A stretch of 62,539 nucleotides of DNA from Saprospirales bacterium (GCA_007695145.1 REEI01000098.1:1-62539), one strand, 5' to 3'. Counted from the stretch's first letter, positions 54,622-62,539 are shown. Made by a program: numbers and translations. Notes: generated by a model from the letters alone, not told the origin.

Positions 54622-54695
54622 CGGGATGTAGCTCAGTCCGGTAGAGTACTCGTCTGGGGGGCGAGTGGTCGCAGGTTCAAATCCTGTCATCCCGA
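54622..54695 (+). tRNA. tRNA-Pro (GGG anticodon)
   Basis: Acceptor CGGGATG/CATCCCG, AGCTCAGTCCGG D arm, anticodon stem CTCGT/GCGAG with loop CTGGGGG (anticodon GGG), T arm AGGTTCAAATCCT, discriminator A. CCA not encoded. Starts six bases after the four-helix-bundle stop. Confidence 0.94.
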
Positions 54696-54699
54696 CAGT

Positions 54700-54728
54700 A
54701 GCCAGGCCATTGTGGTCTGGCTTTTTTT
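54700..54728 (+). terminator. Rho-independent terminator of the tRNA unit
   Basis: AGCCAGGCCA (54700-54709) pairs with TGGTCTGGCT (54713-54722, one G-T) around TTG and ends in seven Ts, right after tRNA-Pro. Confidence 0.88.
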
Positions 54729-54997
54729 GTTGATAATTGCAGTCTGCCCTTCAAGTCAGAAATTGTAAAGTGATTTACTCCTTTACTAACTCAAGTTTGC
54801 ACTACTTTTCAATGAAATAAATGCTATGTTTCCATTGACAATTTATGACGCAATCTGGCCTTGCAATCAAAACCTTCATGAATTCTCCAGCTTGAAAAAT
54901 TTGGAAGTGTCTGAAGGCGATAACAGTTCGACTACTCAACAAATCCTTTAACAGAGAACTGTCAAGAAAACCCCGAAAAGCAAAAAACCAGCAACAC
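54729..54997. other. Intergenic stretch, nothing recognised
   Basis: Between the tRNA terminator and the 3' end of the ABC permease. No gene, tRNA or clear hairpin. Confidence 0.4.
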
Positions 54998-56326
54998 CTA
55001 TTTAGTCCTCAACCATTTGATCAACTCTTTTACATCTGCTTTTTTACCATACATTAGGATTCCTACCCGATAAATCTTACCGGCAAACCAAACCACAAAA
55101 AGCGTAAAGGCAATCAACAAGGCAAACGAAACAAATACCTGCCAGAGCGGCGGATCAAATGCCAGTCTGCAGGGCATCACAATAGGTGAAAAAAGGGGAA
55201 ACATAGAGCTCCACACCACCAGCGAACTATTGGGAGATTGCACCGCTACAATTCCGATATAAATTGCCAGAATGATGGGTATGGTAACCACCAGAGAAAG
55301 GCTGTTGTTCTCCCCGAGATCATCTCCCATCATAGCTCCCAGAGCACCAAATAGCGAGGAGTACAGAAAGAATCCTCCCACGTAGTAAAAGATAAAAGAG
55401 ATGGAAATTAACAGCCAGTTGTAAGATGCCAGTTCTTTTACAATACCGGCAATCACACTGCTGTCCACTTCCGGGGCCTCACCACCCATTCCGGCTGCTG
55501 CCTCCATATTCATACTGCTCCCAAAAATCGCAATCACAGCAAAGTAAATTGCAGGCATAAATATCATCCAAATCAAAATCTGCGTAACACCTACTGCACC
55601 TACTCCAAGTAACTTGCCCATCATCAAGTCAAAAGGCCTGACAGTGGAGATCATGATTTCCACTATTCGGTTGACCTTTTCCTCCATAACCGAGCGCATG
55701 ATCATCGTACCGTTGATAAATACCATAAAGTAGATGAGCATTGCTATCACCAGTCCTATACCCCCGGCTACATAGGGGGCAATGCTACTGCCCTCACCCA
55801 CTTCATCATCATCAAGGTCGGTTGCAGCCAGATCCGTAGACGAAGAAATCCTCACTCGAGTATTGAGACTGGCTAATAACTCTTCATCTACTCCGAGACG
55901 GGTGATTTTCCACTCCCGCATTCGTCGGTTAAAATATGATGAGATGGACTGATCCATATCGATATTGAGTCTCTGGTCGGATAAGTAGCGAAGATTTACC
56001 GAGCTAACGCTGGGACTATCCACCTGGGGCACAATCAAGATTCCATCGAAACCCTCAGCCTGCTTCCACTCTACTAGCTGAGACCGGGTACCGGTCCTAA
56101 ACTCTGCGGTAAGGTTGGAACCGGCTTCGAATCTTTCATTGAGAATGTTGGAGGGATCGGATATCAGGATTTTTTTTTGCTCGGTCCCTGTCATGCTAAA
56201 GATAAAGGCCACCACTACAAAAAAAAGCCCAAACAATATAGGCGCCCCCAGGGTGATCAATAAGAACTGAGGTTTTTTAACCCTGCTAAAATATTCTCTA
56301 CCTGCAATGATTCCTACTTTATTCAT
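54998..56326 (-). CDS. ABC-2 type permease, NatB-like
   Basis: A 442-residue membrane protein. TM1 follows REYFSRVKKPQFLLITLGAPILFGLFFVVV, a large extracytoplasmic domain (about 55-200) is next, then five or so TM helices with MRSVMEEKVNRIVEIMISTVRPFDLMMGKLLGVGAVGVTQILIW, the ABC-2 conserved segment. Matches NatB/YhaP-type exporters. The frame opens at 56419, but ATG 56326 (MNKVGIIAGREY) is the expected start. Forms an exporter with the ATPase upstream (about 112-base gap). Substrate (ion, drug or lipid) unknown. Confidence 0.88.
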   Translation of the reverse strand: MNKVGIIAGREYFSRVKKPQFLLITLGAPILFGLFFVVVAFIFSMTGTEQKKILISDPSNILNERFEAGSNLTAEFRTGTRSQLVEWKQAEGFDGILIVPQVDSPSVSSVNLRYLSDQRLNIDMDQSISSYFNRRMREWKITRLGVDEELLASLNTRVRISSSTDLAATDLDDDEVGEGSSIAPYVAGGIGLVIAMLIYFMVFINGTMIMRSVMEEKVNRIVEIMISTVRPFDLMMGKLLGVGAVGVTQILIWMIFMPAIYFAVIAIFGSSMNMEAAAGMGGEAPEVDSSVIAGIVKELASYNWLLISISFIFYYVGGFFLYSSLFGALGAMMGDDLGENNSLSLVVTIPIILAIYIGIVAVQSPNSSLVVWSSMFPLFSPIVMPCRLAFDPPLWQVFVSFALLIAFTLFVVWFAGKIYRVGILMYGKKADVKELIKWLRTK

Positions 56327-56438
56327 GATTGTTTGTTTCTCTAATTTTTTATAAATTATGGCTTGCAGAATTTCCTGGATTTCCTGGCCCAACTTTTCAG
56401 CAAAATTTAAACCAGGCAAGCCTACCCCAACCTTTCTA

Positions 56439-57359
56439 TCACTCAGCCTGAACCAGGTCTTCTCCGGTGACCTTGATAAAGATATCGTTGAGAGAGGGAA
56501 GACTCTTTTGAAAAAGTTGAATATCCAACTCGTGGTCCAGAAGGCCTCTCAGCAAATCCCGGGAGCCCATTCCCTCGTGCAATTGCAATTCAATTCTATT
56601 GTTTTTGTGAACTGCTACCGGTTCAACACCCTCCATGACGGGCAGTCCCTGACCTTCGCCTAACCCCACTGAATAACGGTTTTCCCAATAGCTTTCCTTA
56701 ATACTTTCAAGATTTCCATGCAGAACAATTCTTCCCCGGTTGATCAGTACAATTTTTTCACACAGTTCCTCCACTTGTTCCATTCGATGAGTGGAGAGAA
56801 TGACCCCCTTTCCCTCATTGCTCAATCTTCTGATCTCCTCTCGGATCAGGTTGGAGTTGACAGGGTCTAAACCGGAAAAGGGTTCATCCAGTATCATGAG
56901 ATCGGGATCGTGCATGACTGCAGCAATAAACTGTATCTTCTGCTGCATTCCCTTGGAAAGTTCCTCAATTTTTTTGTTCCACCAGCTGCCAATTTCAAAC
57001 CGATCAACCCATTCGTCTACTTTCTTTCTTCCTTCTTTTGAAGAAAAACCCCTCAACCTAATCAAATACATCAGATGGTCCCCCACAGTCATTTTCCTGT
57101 AGAGACCCCGCTCTTCAGGCAGGTACCCTATTCCGGAGGTTAGACTTCCATCCACTCTTTTACCATTCAGGAAAATTTTTCCCTTGTCGGGAAGTGTAAT
57201 TCCGGTAATCATCCGAATGGTGGATGTCTTCCCAGCACCATTGGGGCCCAACATTCCAAAAAGAATTCCACTTTCCACCTCAAAACTAATGTTGTCCACG
57301 GCGAGGTGGCCCTGGTATTGCTTGGTTACTTCTTCTACTCTCAACGCAGTTTCAGCCAT
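56439..57359 (-). CDS. ABC transporter ATPase, NatA-like
   Basis: A 306-residue ATPase with Walker A GPNGAGKTS, signature LSKGMQQKIQF, Walker B MILDEPFSGLD and switch H in LSTHRMEQ. The C-terminal 80 residues are the DUF4162-like tail of NatA/YhaQ subunits (NRYSVGLGEGQGLPVMEGVEPVAVHKNNRIEL...SLNDIFIKVTGED). Pairs with the ABC-2 permease downstream. A promoter box and a 15-bp palindrome lie just upstream. Confidence 0.92.
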   Translation of the reverse strand: MAETALRVEEVTKQYQGHLAVDNISFEVESGILFGMLGPNGAGKTSTIRMITGITLPDKGKIFLNGKRVDGSLTSGIGYLPEERGLYRKMTVGDHLMYLIRLRGFSSKEGRKKVDEWVDRFEIGSWWNKKIEELSKGMQQKIQFIAAVMHDPDLMILDEPFSGLDPVNSNLIREEIRRLSNEGKGVILSTHRMEQVEELCEKIVLINRGRIVLHGNLESIKESYWENRYSVGLGEGQGLPVMEGVEPVAVHKNNRIELQLHEGMGSRDLLRGLLDHELDIQLFQKSLPSLNDIFIKVTGEDLVQAE

Positions 57360-57378
57360 GCTGTAAAAATTTTATATG

Positions 57379-57386
57379 CAAATGTA
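57379..57386 (-). promoter_or_regulatory. -7 promoter box TACATTTG of the NatAB-like genes
   Basis: Exact TAnnTTTG on the minus strand, 19 bases before the ATPase ATG. Confidence 0.5.
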
Positions 57387-57387
57387 G

Positions 57388-57402
57388 CTGCTTATTAAGC
57401 AG
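57388..57402. promoter_or_regulatory. 15-bp palindrome, possible operator
   Basis: CTGCTTATTAAGCAG is a perfect inverted repeat (7-base arms, one central base) located one base upstream of the -7 box, in the spacer position of the promoter. This fits a repressor site between the exporter and the divergent lipid kinase. Confidence 0.4.
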
Positions 57403-57460
57403 GCTTTAAGATATTTGGACGAAAGTTTAAAAATTTGATACGAATGGCAAGTTCCGGTAT

Positions 57461-58393
57461 ATGGAAAAACCACCTGATAATGTGATAATTTTTTTCAACA
57501 AACTGGCCGGAGGTGGGGGCAAAGAGGAGAAAATCGCTTCCATATCTCAATCGCTTCAATCCAAAGGCCACCATGTTGAAGTAATCGAATTGACGACCAG
57601 AGGATCTCTGCGTCTTAAATCTGTAATTGAGTGTGGCAAAAAATGGCTCATTCTGGCCGGTGGGGACGGCACCCTGCATCAATGTCTTAACCAATTGTAC
57701 AGTCATTCTGATGAAAAACAAATCCTGCCTCTGTTTTCTGTTTTTCCAATCGGATCGGGAAATGACTGGGCATCGGAACGGGCATATCCTACTCAACCTA
57801 AAAGATGGATCGATAGCGTTTACTTCGGGGTAAAAAAAGAAATGCATTGTGGTCTTGCCACCCTTTTCCAAAATGGCGAGAAAAAAAAAGTACTGATTTG
57901 GAACTCTGCCGGCATGGGAATTACCGGAAATGTGGTGGAGGAACTCGCAAAATTGAGGGACTGTGATCGGATAAAAGCCAACTACCTGAGACTGGCCTTG
58001 AAGCATTTTTTTTCCTACGCCTATCCCGTGTTTTATTTGCGAGTTGATGGCAAGGAAGCAACTCACCGGCCTCTTACTATCAACATAGGAACAGGAAGAC
58101 AAACCGGAGGTGGAATGAAATTCTTCCCACAATCTAATTCCAGTGGCGAATTAAAGTGCACCATCATAAATAAACCTTCGCTATTGGCGATCCCACGACT
58201 CATTTACAGCCTGTACTATGGAGATATTTCGAAACTTGCTAAAACTGTAAATTGTTTTAACTTTAAGGAATTCACGGCCAAATCGAACTGCAGCCGGTTC
58301 TTTATAGAAATCGATGGAGAGGGATATCAAACTGAAAGCGTAAAAATCGGAATGTTCCAAAAAAAATTCAGCTTTCTGTTACCTGATAAATAA
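57461..58393 (+). CDS. Diacylglycerol kinase-family lipid kinase
   Basis: A 310-residue DAGK-catalytic-fold enzyme of the YegS/BmrU/DgkB group. FFNKLAGGGGKEEKI (the NP-x-SG variant), LILAGGDGTLHQCLNQL (GGDGT phosphate loop), FPIGSGNDWA and later INIGTGRQTGGGMKFFP are present. It phosphorylates diacylglycerol or another lipid with ATP. About 310 residues is usual. Divergent from the NatAB-like genes; a second TACCTTTA-type box follows for the next gene. Confidence 0.87.
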   Translation: MEKPPDNVIIFFNKLAGGGGKEEKIASISQSLQSKGHHVEVIELTTRGSLRLKSVIECGKKWLILAGGDGTLHQCLNQLYSHSDEKQILPLFSVFPIGSGNDWASERAYPTQPKRWIDSVYFGVKKEMHCGLATLFQNGEKKKVLIWNSAGMGITGNVVEELAKLRDCDRIKANYLRLALKHFFSYAYPVFYLRVDGKEATHRPLTINIGTGRQTGGGMKFFPQSNSSGELKCTIINKPSLLAIPRLIYSLYYGDISKLAKTVNCFNFKEFTAKSNCSRFFIEIDGEGYQTESVKIGMFQKKFSFLLPDK

Positions 58394-58441
58394 CCGAAAT
58401 CCGTACCTTTAGAAATATTATTTCACCAATAAATTTATCCT

Positions 58442-59131
58442 ATGACACATTTAAAAACCAATTTTCTACAGGCAGCTTTTTTTATTCTTTTTTCCCTGGG
58501 ATTAGTTTCAGGTTCTTTTTCTCAAATCAGCGAGTGCAACAATGTTATGAGCAAGGGCAGCCAACCTTGTTTTAGCTTCACAATGGATGGCGTATCTGAA
58601 AGAATGGCATCCAATACCTTCCAGTCCTTTTTAAGAAGTGAATATCGCACCAGAGTGAGGAGAGATAGGAGAGCAGATGAATTTGTAGCCTCAGGTGTAA
58701 ACATTATGAGTATAGATGCGACCAATGAACTCAACATCTATGGAAAGTTCAACGAGGCTGGCGGCGCCGTTTCTGTGAATGTATGGTTCCAAATGGGTGA
58801 TAATTTCCTATCCACTGAAAAATATCCCACTAAAAGAGAAGGTCTCTTTCTTTTTATGGAAAACCTAAAAAAAGAAATCCAAAAGGTCAAAATTGAAGAA
58901 CTTCTATCCGAACAGGAAAGTGAGCTCAACTCTCTGGAAAGACAATTGAGAAGATTGCAAAGGGATAAAGACGGCTACGAAAAAGACATTCGCGATGCCG
59001 AGAAAAAAATCGAAGAATCAAGAGCCAATATCCAAAAAAATCTTGAGGAGCAAAAAGAAACCGAAGTGACAATTCAAAGACAACGGGATCAAATCGAACA
59101 GACCAGAAGGCAACTCAGAGTGCTTGAGTAA
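58442..59131 (+). CDS. Secreted protein with C-terminal coiled coil
   Basis: A 229-residue protein. Signal peptide (to about residue 28, SGSFSQ), then two cysteines (SECNN, SQPCFSF), a globular part, and from about 135 a long heptad-rich charged coiled coil (EELLSEQESELNSLERQLRRLQRDKDGYEKDIRDAEKKIEES...). No TM or lipobox. Probably periplasmic, oligomeric via the coiled coil. I do not recognise the family. A TAnnTTTA box (58404-58411) lies 30 bases before the ATG. Confidence 0.7.
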   Translation: MTHLKTNFLQAAFFILFSLGLVSGSFSQISECNNVMSKGSQPCFSFTMDGVSERMASNTFQSFLRSEYRTRVRRDRRADEFVASGVNIMSIDATNELNIYGKFNEAGGAVSVNVWFQMGDNFLSTEKYPTKREGLFLFMENLKKEIQKVKIEELLSEQESELNSLERQLRRLQRDKDGYEKDIRDAEKKIEESRANIQKNLEEQKETEVTIQRQRDQIEQTRRQLRVLE

Positions 59132-59196
59132 CCAAAACACAACCGTCAAGCCATAGGCCAACCTTCAGCTGCCAACAGATTTTTTTTGAGAAATTT

Positions 59197-59227
59197 TTTG
59201 AGAGATCAAAAATTTGTCTTACATTTG
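59197..59227 (+). promoter_or_regulatory. Promoter of the His-rich lipoprotein gene
   Basis: TTTG (59197-59200), a 19-base spacer and exact TAnnTTTG (TACATTTG, 59220-59227): the best complete promoter in the window. It places initiation near 59233 and rules out an upstream ATG at 59214. Confidence 0.75.
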
Positions 59228-59240
59228 CAACGTTGTTGCA
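59226..59240. promoter_or_regulatory. 15-bp palindrome over the start of transcription
   Basis: TGCAAC-GTT-GTTGCA is a perfect inverted repeat overlapping the last two bases of the -7 box and the expected initiation site, the classic location for a repressor. The gene product is histidine-rich, so a metal-responsive Fur/Zur-family regulator is a reasonable inference. Confidence 0.55.
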
Positions 59241-59267
59241 TTAAATTTTTTAACTAAAAACTATAAA

Positions 59268-59687
59268 ATGAATACCAAACTACTATCACTACTGTTGATT
59301 TTTGCCCTAGCTTTTAGCTTTTCTGCTTGCGGTGACGACGATGACCACCATCACCATGGAGACAATGAAATTAACATCATCATCATTTCTCCTCAGGAGG
59401 ATATGATTATTTCAACGGAAGAAGCCTCTATTGTCCTTATTTCTGTGCGTGTTGAAGCCACAGAGGAGAATCATGACATTGATATAGAGTTGCATCCCGA
59501 GGGTGACCATTCTAACAAAATAATTGACTGGCATCGTCACACACATGATCAGGTAGTTGAATTTACTGAGGTGGTTGATTTGTCGGGCTTTGAATCGGGC
59601 ACAGAATTTCACCTTGAAGTCACAGCTTGCATAGATCATGGATGTGAAGAAAAGGAGCGAAAGCACATTCACTTCACATTGGAATAA
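59268..59687 (+). CDS. Histidine-rich lipoprotein, possibly metal-binding (DUF4625-like)
   Basis: A 139-residue lipoprotein: signal peptide with lipobox FSAC, then a GDDDDHHHHGDNE cluster, a beta-rich domain (IIIISPQEDMIISTEEASIVLISVRVEAT...HDIDIELHPEGDH) with HRHTHDQVVEF, a pair of cysteines (TACIDHGCEEKE) and a C-terminal KHIHFTLE. It resembles by memory DUF4625-type lipoproteins found with zinc or metal TonB genes. The acidic/His cluster and palindromic operator suggest a surface metal chaperone made under metal starvation, which is inference. A terminator follows. Confidence 0.75.
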   Translation: MNTKLLSLLLIFALAFSFSACGDDDDHHHHGDNEINIIIISPQEDMIISTEEASIVLISVRVEATEENHDIDIELHPEGDHSNKIIDWHRHTHDQVVEFTEVVDLSGFESGTEFHLEVTACIDHGCEEKERKHIHFTLE

Positions 59688-59770
59688 TTTTAGGGCAACA
59701 CCTCATTGCCCAATCAAAGCGGATGGCTAAGCAATTAGATGTGGTAAAATGATTTGATTGATTGAATAAG

Positions 59771-59795
59771 AGGGGCCTTGTTGCCCCTTTTTTTT
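59771..59795 (+). terminator. Rho-independent terminator
   Basis: AGGGGC (59771-59776) pairs with GCCCCT (59783-59788) around CTTGTT and is followed by eight Ts (59788-59795). Ends the lipoprotein transcript before the convergent priA. Confidence 0.85.
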
Positions 59796-59847
59796 ACTAC
59801 TGATACTTTTGGGCCAAACATTTTGCATGACTTTAGCCAAGGCTACT

Positions 59848-62292
59848 TTACATTGGATCAATATCCAATTTAACCCTCAGCGATTTAAAGGGGTCCTTGG
59901 TTTTTATGTGATCCAGCAATGCAATGGTGTATTTTTTGGCATTGGAAATCAAGCTTGCATCCTTCTCTAGTTTGAACATAAACTCCAACAAAAAGTATGA
60001 TTTTACTCGGGGCACCATGGGTTCTGCAGGTCCGAGAATTCGGTGGTTAAACTTTTCCCTTAGTTTATCCCTTATGATACCGGCGGCTTTCCAGACTACA
60101 TTGATGTCCTTGTGCCCTATTTCCAATTTAAAATTTCTATAAAAGGGAGGATAGTGATACTTTCCCCTTTCGTGCAATTCCCTGAAATAAAAAGACTTAT
60201 AGTTAAAATCTAATACATCCTTGAGGATGGGGTGTCCGGGATTTGAAGTTTGGATCAATACCCTTCCCGGGTTTTTTCCCCTGCCGGCCCGTCCTCCAAC
60301 TTGAACCAACAGCTGGAATGCCCTTTCAGCTGATCGAAAGTCCGGGAATTTTAACAATTGGTCGGCATTGATGATGCCCACTAAACTAACATTCTCAAAA
60401 TCCAGCCCCTTTGTAATCATTTGTGTACCTATCAATACATCTACACGTCCGGTTTCAAAATCATAGAGGATTTTTTCGAGAGACTTTTTAGTGCGCGTGC
60501 TGTCATAATCCAGGCGTGCGGTATTGACATCAGGTAAGAGTAGTTCGAGCTCCTCCTCAATCTTCTCAGTGCCAAACCCTATGACTTCAAGACGAGTGGA
60601 ACCACAAGCAGGACACTCCTCCGGCAGCGCTGTTGAGAAATTGCAATAGTGGCACTTCATTTCTCTGAGTCGCTTGTGCAAGGTGAGGGAAACATCGCAT
60701 TGGTGGCACTGCTGCGTCCAGCTACAGTTTCCGCATTGGATACTAGGAGCATATCCCCTGCGATTTTGAAACAGAATTACCTGTTTGTTTTGTCGCAGGG
60801 CATCCTCAATTCCCTCTAACAAATGAGGTGAAAATGGCCCTTTCATTTTCTTTTCTTCCCGCAGTTTTTTGATATCCACCAAAGCTATTTCAGGAAGAGT
60901 TGCAGCTCCAAAGCGCTCATCAATGCGGAAATGGCCGTATTTTCCCTTTCGGACATTGAAAAAACTTTCCAGGGATGGTGTTGCAGTGCCAAGTAGTACT
61001 TTCGCTCCGGTCAAATGCCCCAAAAAGACCGCAGCATCGCGGGCATTGTACCGGGGAGAGGGATTTTGTTGCTTGAATGAGGGATCGTGCTCCTCGTCCA
61101 CAATGATGAGTCCAAGTGATTTGAAGGGCAAAAAAAGGGAAGACCTCGCCCCTATGACCAATCCGGCTCCATCCCTCGCTGCCTTCCACACTTCTACCCG
61201 TTTATTCTGATTTTCACGCGAGTGGTAAACATGGACCTGATGATTGAGTGTGGACTCCATTCTCGATATAATCTGTCGGGTAAGTCCTATCTCCGGCAAT
61301 AAGTACAACACCTGCTGCCCCTCCTTCAACACCTCCTCAATCAACTTAGTATATATCACCGTTTTGCCGCTACCGGTAACTCCCTGGAGCAAGACCGTCC
61401 TCCCTTCTTTCCAGTGTTCCTGAATAGCTGATTTGGCCTCTAACTGGATAGCGGAGAGCACCGGTGAGGTTTCAAAACGATTGGTCTGATCAGACAATCT
61501 ACTGACCTCTTTATCAAAACTGGTAACAATTCCCTTTTTTTCCAGGGCCTTTAGCGCATGCTCCTTTATTTCAGGCCGAAGCAAAAGAGACTTTCTTGCG
61601 ACTGATTCCCCCTTTTTCTGATAAAGAGCCAACACAACATTGGTTTGAGGTTCTGAATTTCTAGTAGCTTCAAGCGCCATCTGGGGATCCTTTAAGTATT
61701 CATCAGTCAAAACAAAATGTTTTTCAGTGCTTGGTTTAAACTTCTCAATCAGCTCCTCCTTTAACTCTACTATCCCCTTGTAGATCAATTGCTCCAAATG
61801 CTTATTAATATTTTTCCTCGAGGCGATGGCTCGGGCCTCGTCCAGACCTATTTCATCCTTTTGCATCAATGCCTCCCTTATCAGCCAGGCCTCATCAGTG
61901 AGATCATCCTGATTGTCCTCTTCAAATGCAAATCCTCTGACCAGAGTCGTTTTGCTATTGAGCTTTAAGGCACCCGGTAAGGCGGCCGCCATTACTTCTC
62001 CCACACTGCAGGCATAGTAATCGGCCATCCATTCCCAAAATTGGAAGTGCTCCTCTCCAATGATGGGCTCGGAATCAATGACATCCAGCAAGCTCTTAAT
62101 CTTTATATCTGAACGCGAACGATTACTGAGGGTGCGCACCAAACCTGAATATATCTTGTTCCGTCCAAACTGTACCTCCACCCTGCATCCGGTACTGACA
62201 GCATCAATCATATCCGGGGACACCCTATAGGTAAAGGTACCCCTGAGTGGCAATGGCAATATCACTTCGGCAAATAGCTCCTCTTCTTCCAT
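59848..62292 (-). CDS. priA: Primosomal protein N' (replication restart helicase PriA)
   Basis: An 814-residue superfamily 2 helicase that restarts stalled forks. N-terminal 3'-DNA-binding domain (LFAEVILPLPLRGTFTYRV), Walker A VTGSGKTV, Walker B/DEAH-like IVDEEHDPSFKQ, GTATPS, the zinc clusters CGNC/CHQC/CHYC/CPAC, GTQMITKGLDFENVSLVGI and the arginine-finger helicase motif GRAGRG. All motifs are complete. Length fits Bacteroidota PriA (about 815). ATG 62292 begins the usual MEEEEL-type start. Followed (upstream) by a heptamer repeat. Confidence 0.95.
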   Translation of the reverse strand: MEEEELFAEVILPLPLRGTFTYRVSPDMIDAVSTGCRVEVQFGRNKIYSGLVRTLSNRSRSDIKIKSLLDVIDSEPIIGEEHFQFWEWMADYYACSVGEVMAAALPGALKLNSKTTLVRGFAFEEDNQDDLTDEAWLIREALMQKDEIGLDEARAIASRKNINKHLEQLIYKGIVELKEELIEKFKPSTEKHFVLTDEYLKDPQMALEATRNSEPQTNVVLALYQKKGESVARKSLLLRPEIKEHALKALEKKGIVTSFDKEVSRLSDQTNRFETSPVLSAIQLEAKSAIQEHWKEGRTVLLQGVTGSGKTVIYTKLIEEVLKEGQQVLYLLPEIGLTRQIISRMESTLNHQVHVYHSRENQNKRVEVWKAARDGAGLVIGARSSLFLPFKSLGLIIVDEEHDPSFKQQNPSPRYNARDAAVFLGHLTGAKVLLGTATPSLESFFNVRKGKYGHFRIDERFGAATLPEIALVDIKKLREEKKMKGPFSPHLLEGIEDALRQNKQVILFQNRRGYAPSIQCGNCSWTQQCHQCDVSLTLHKRLREMKCHYCNFSTALPEECPACGSTRLEVIGFGTEKIEEELELLLPDVNTARLDYDSTRTKKSLEKILYDFETGRVDVLIGTQMITKGLDFENVSLVGIINADQLLKFPDFRSAERAFQLLVQVGGRAGRGKNPGRVLIQTSNPGHPILKDVLDFNYKSFYFRELHERGKYHYPPFYRNFKLEIGHKDINVVWKAAGIIRDKLREKFNHRILGPAEPMVPRVKSYFLLEFMFKLEKDASLISNAKKYTIALLDHIKTKDPFKSLRVKLDIDPM

Positions 62293-62400
62293 ATCAACAT
62301 AAATTCAAAGGCCGAATATAAGGCAATTTTCCTGTAGGAGTCCATCAGGTAAACATCGAATTTGTTCTGTAGCATAAGTTTCTATTTTCACTTTTCGAAT

Positions 62401-62484
62401 TGACAAGGGACAATTTACAATGGACAATGGACAATGGACAAGGGACAATTGACAATGGACAAGGGACAATTGACAATGTACAAA
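62401..62484. repeat. Heptamer tandem repeat (consensus GGACAAT)
   Basis: Twelve consecutive 7-base units in perfect phase: tgacaag, ggacaat, ttacaat, ggacaat (x2), ggacaag, ggacaat, tgacaat, ggacaag, ggacaat, tgacaat, gtacaaa. All units fit nnACAAn. Seven-base phase cannot keep a reading frame, so it is noncoding. Confidence 0.9.
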
Positions 62485-62539
62485 TGTACATCCCTAAATA
62501 AGGTTGACCGTTTTGTTTCAAAAATCTTTTAAATCATCC

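Noticed and set aside
56327-56419. 31-residue N-terminal extension of the NatB-like permease
   Set aside because: ATG 56326 starts directly at the conserved MNKVGIIAGREY and the extension is atypical.
59214-59267. Upstream start (18 extra residues) for the His-rich lipoprotein
   Set aside because: It lies before and over the -7 box, and the extension would bury the signal peptide.
62401-62484. CRISPR array
   Set aside because: The unit is only 7 bases with no spacers; it is a simple tandem repeat.

Overview
This window reads as a chromosome segment of a Bacteroidota bacterium. The evidence is two SusC-like TonB-dependent receptors with N-terminal carboxypeptidase-D-like plug domains, a secreted protein ending in a type IX secretion (T9SS type A) sorting domain, an epimerase-type threonine dehydrogenase next to Kbl, a NagB/PIG-L fusion typical of the phylum, and many upstream copies of the Bacteroidota -7 promoter box TAnnTTTG. 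Family or genus cannot be fixed from the sequence. There is no rRNA, CRISPR array, intact transposase or prophage. Most of the window is housekeeping DNA.

Layout. 1-1700: accessory debris: a GxxExxY remnant, a repeat-like inverted repeat, and a putative toxin-antitoxin-like pair whose nucleotidyltransferase partner is split by an in-frame TAA. 2162-2929: an unrecognised protein. 3081-8849 (minus): a six-gene cassette of GbsR/MarR-type regulator, LolA-like periplasmic protein, two FtsX-type permeases, a LolD-like ATPase and an outer-membrane barrel, which together look like a dedicated trans-envelope export route. 9114-17071: a glycosyltransferase, two divergent TonB receptors and a T9SS-exported alpha/beta-hydrolase-like protein that lacks the nucleophile serine. 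17284-26412: aldo/keto reductase, ilvE, rdgB, a DUF1573 lipoprotein, a PolX-type protein with a degenerate polymerase site, an HsdR-N-like nuclease domain, and tdh-kbl (threonine to glycine). 26456-34768: the NagB/PIG-L fusion, a PLP decarboxylase, an Sfp-type phosphopantetheinyl transferase, a WD40 protein, dcd, queD and pyk. 35050-38430: acpP-fabF-rnc and a SWIM-family-like protein without a zinc finger. 38546-43854 (minus): hldD, gcvP, metK. 44154-53717: a second GT2, a small barrel protein, a DoxX-like protein, truA, a FemAB-like protein, dgt, and a large metalloprotease/propeller/barrel fusion. 54066-54695: tRNA-Val and tRNA-Pro with a four-helix-bundle (23S IVS-type) gene between them. 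54998-62292: a NatAB-like ABC exporter, a diacylglycerol-kinase-family lipid kinase, a coiled-coil secreted protein, a His-rich lipoprotein with a palindromic operator candidate, and priA. The window ends in a heptamer tandem repeat.

Links between genes: tdh-kbl makes glycine that gcvP can oxidise; acpP is the carrier for fabF and a possible substrate of the Sfp-type enzyme; dcd, dgt and rdgB all act on the nucleotide pool; hldD and the two glycosyltransferases fit surface polysaccharide synthesis. Several translation starts were moved downstream of ORF maxima because a TAnnTTTG box lies at or after the more upstream start. The most notable candidates for follow-up are the regulator/LolA/FtsX/barrel cassette, the His-rich lipoprotein with its palindrome, the split nucleotidyltransferase, and the four-helix-bundle gene between tRNAs.
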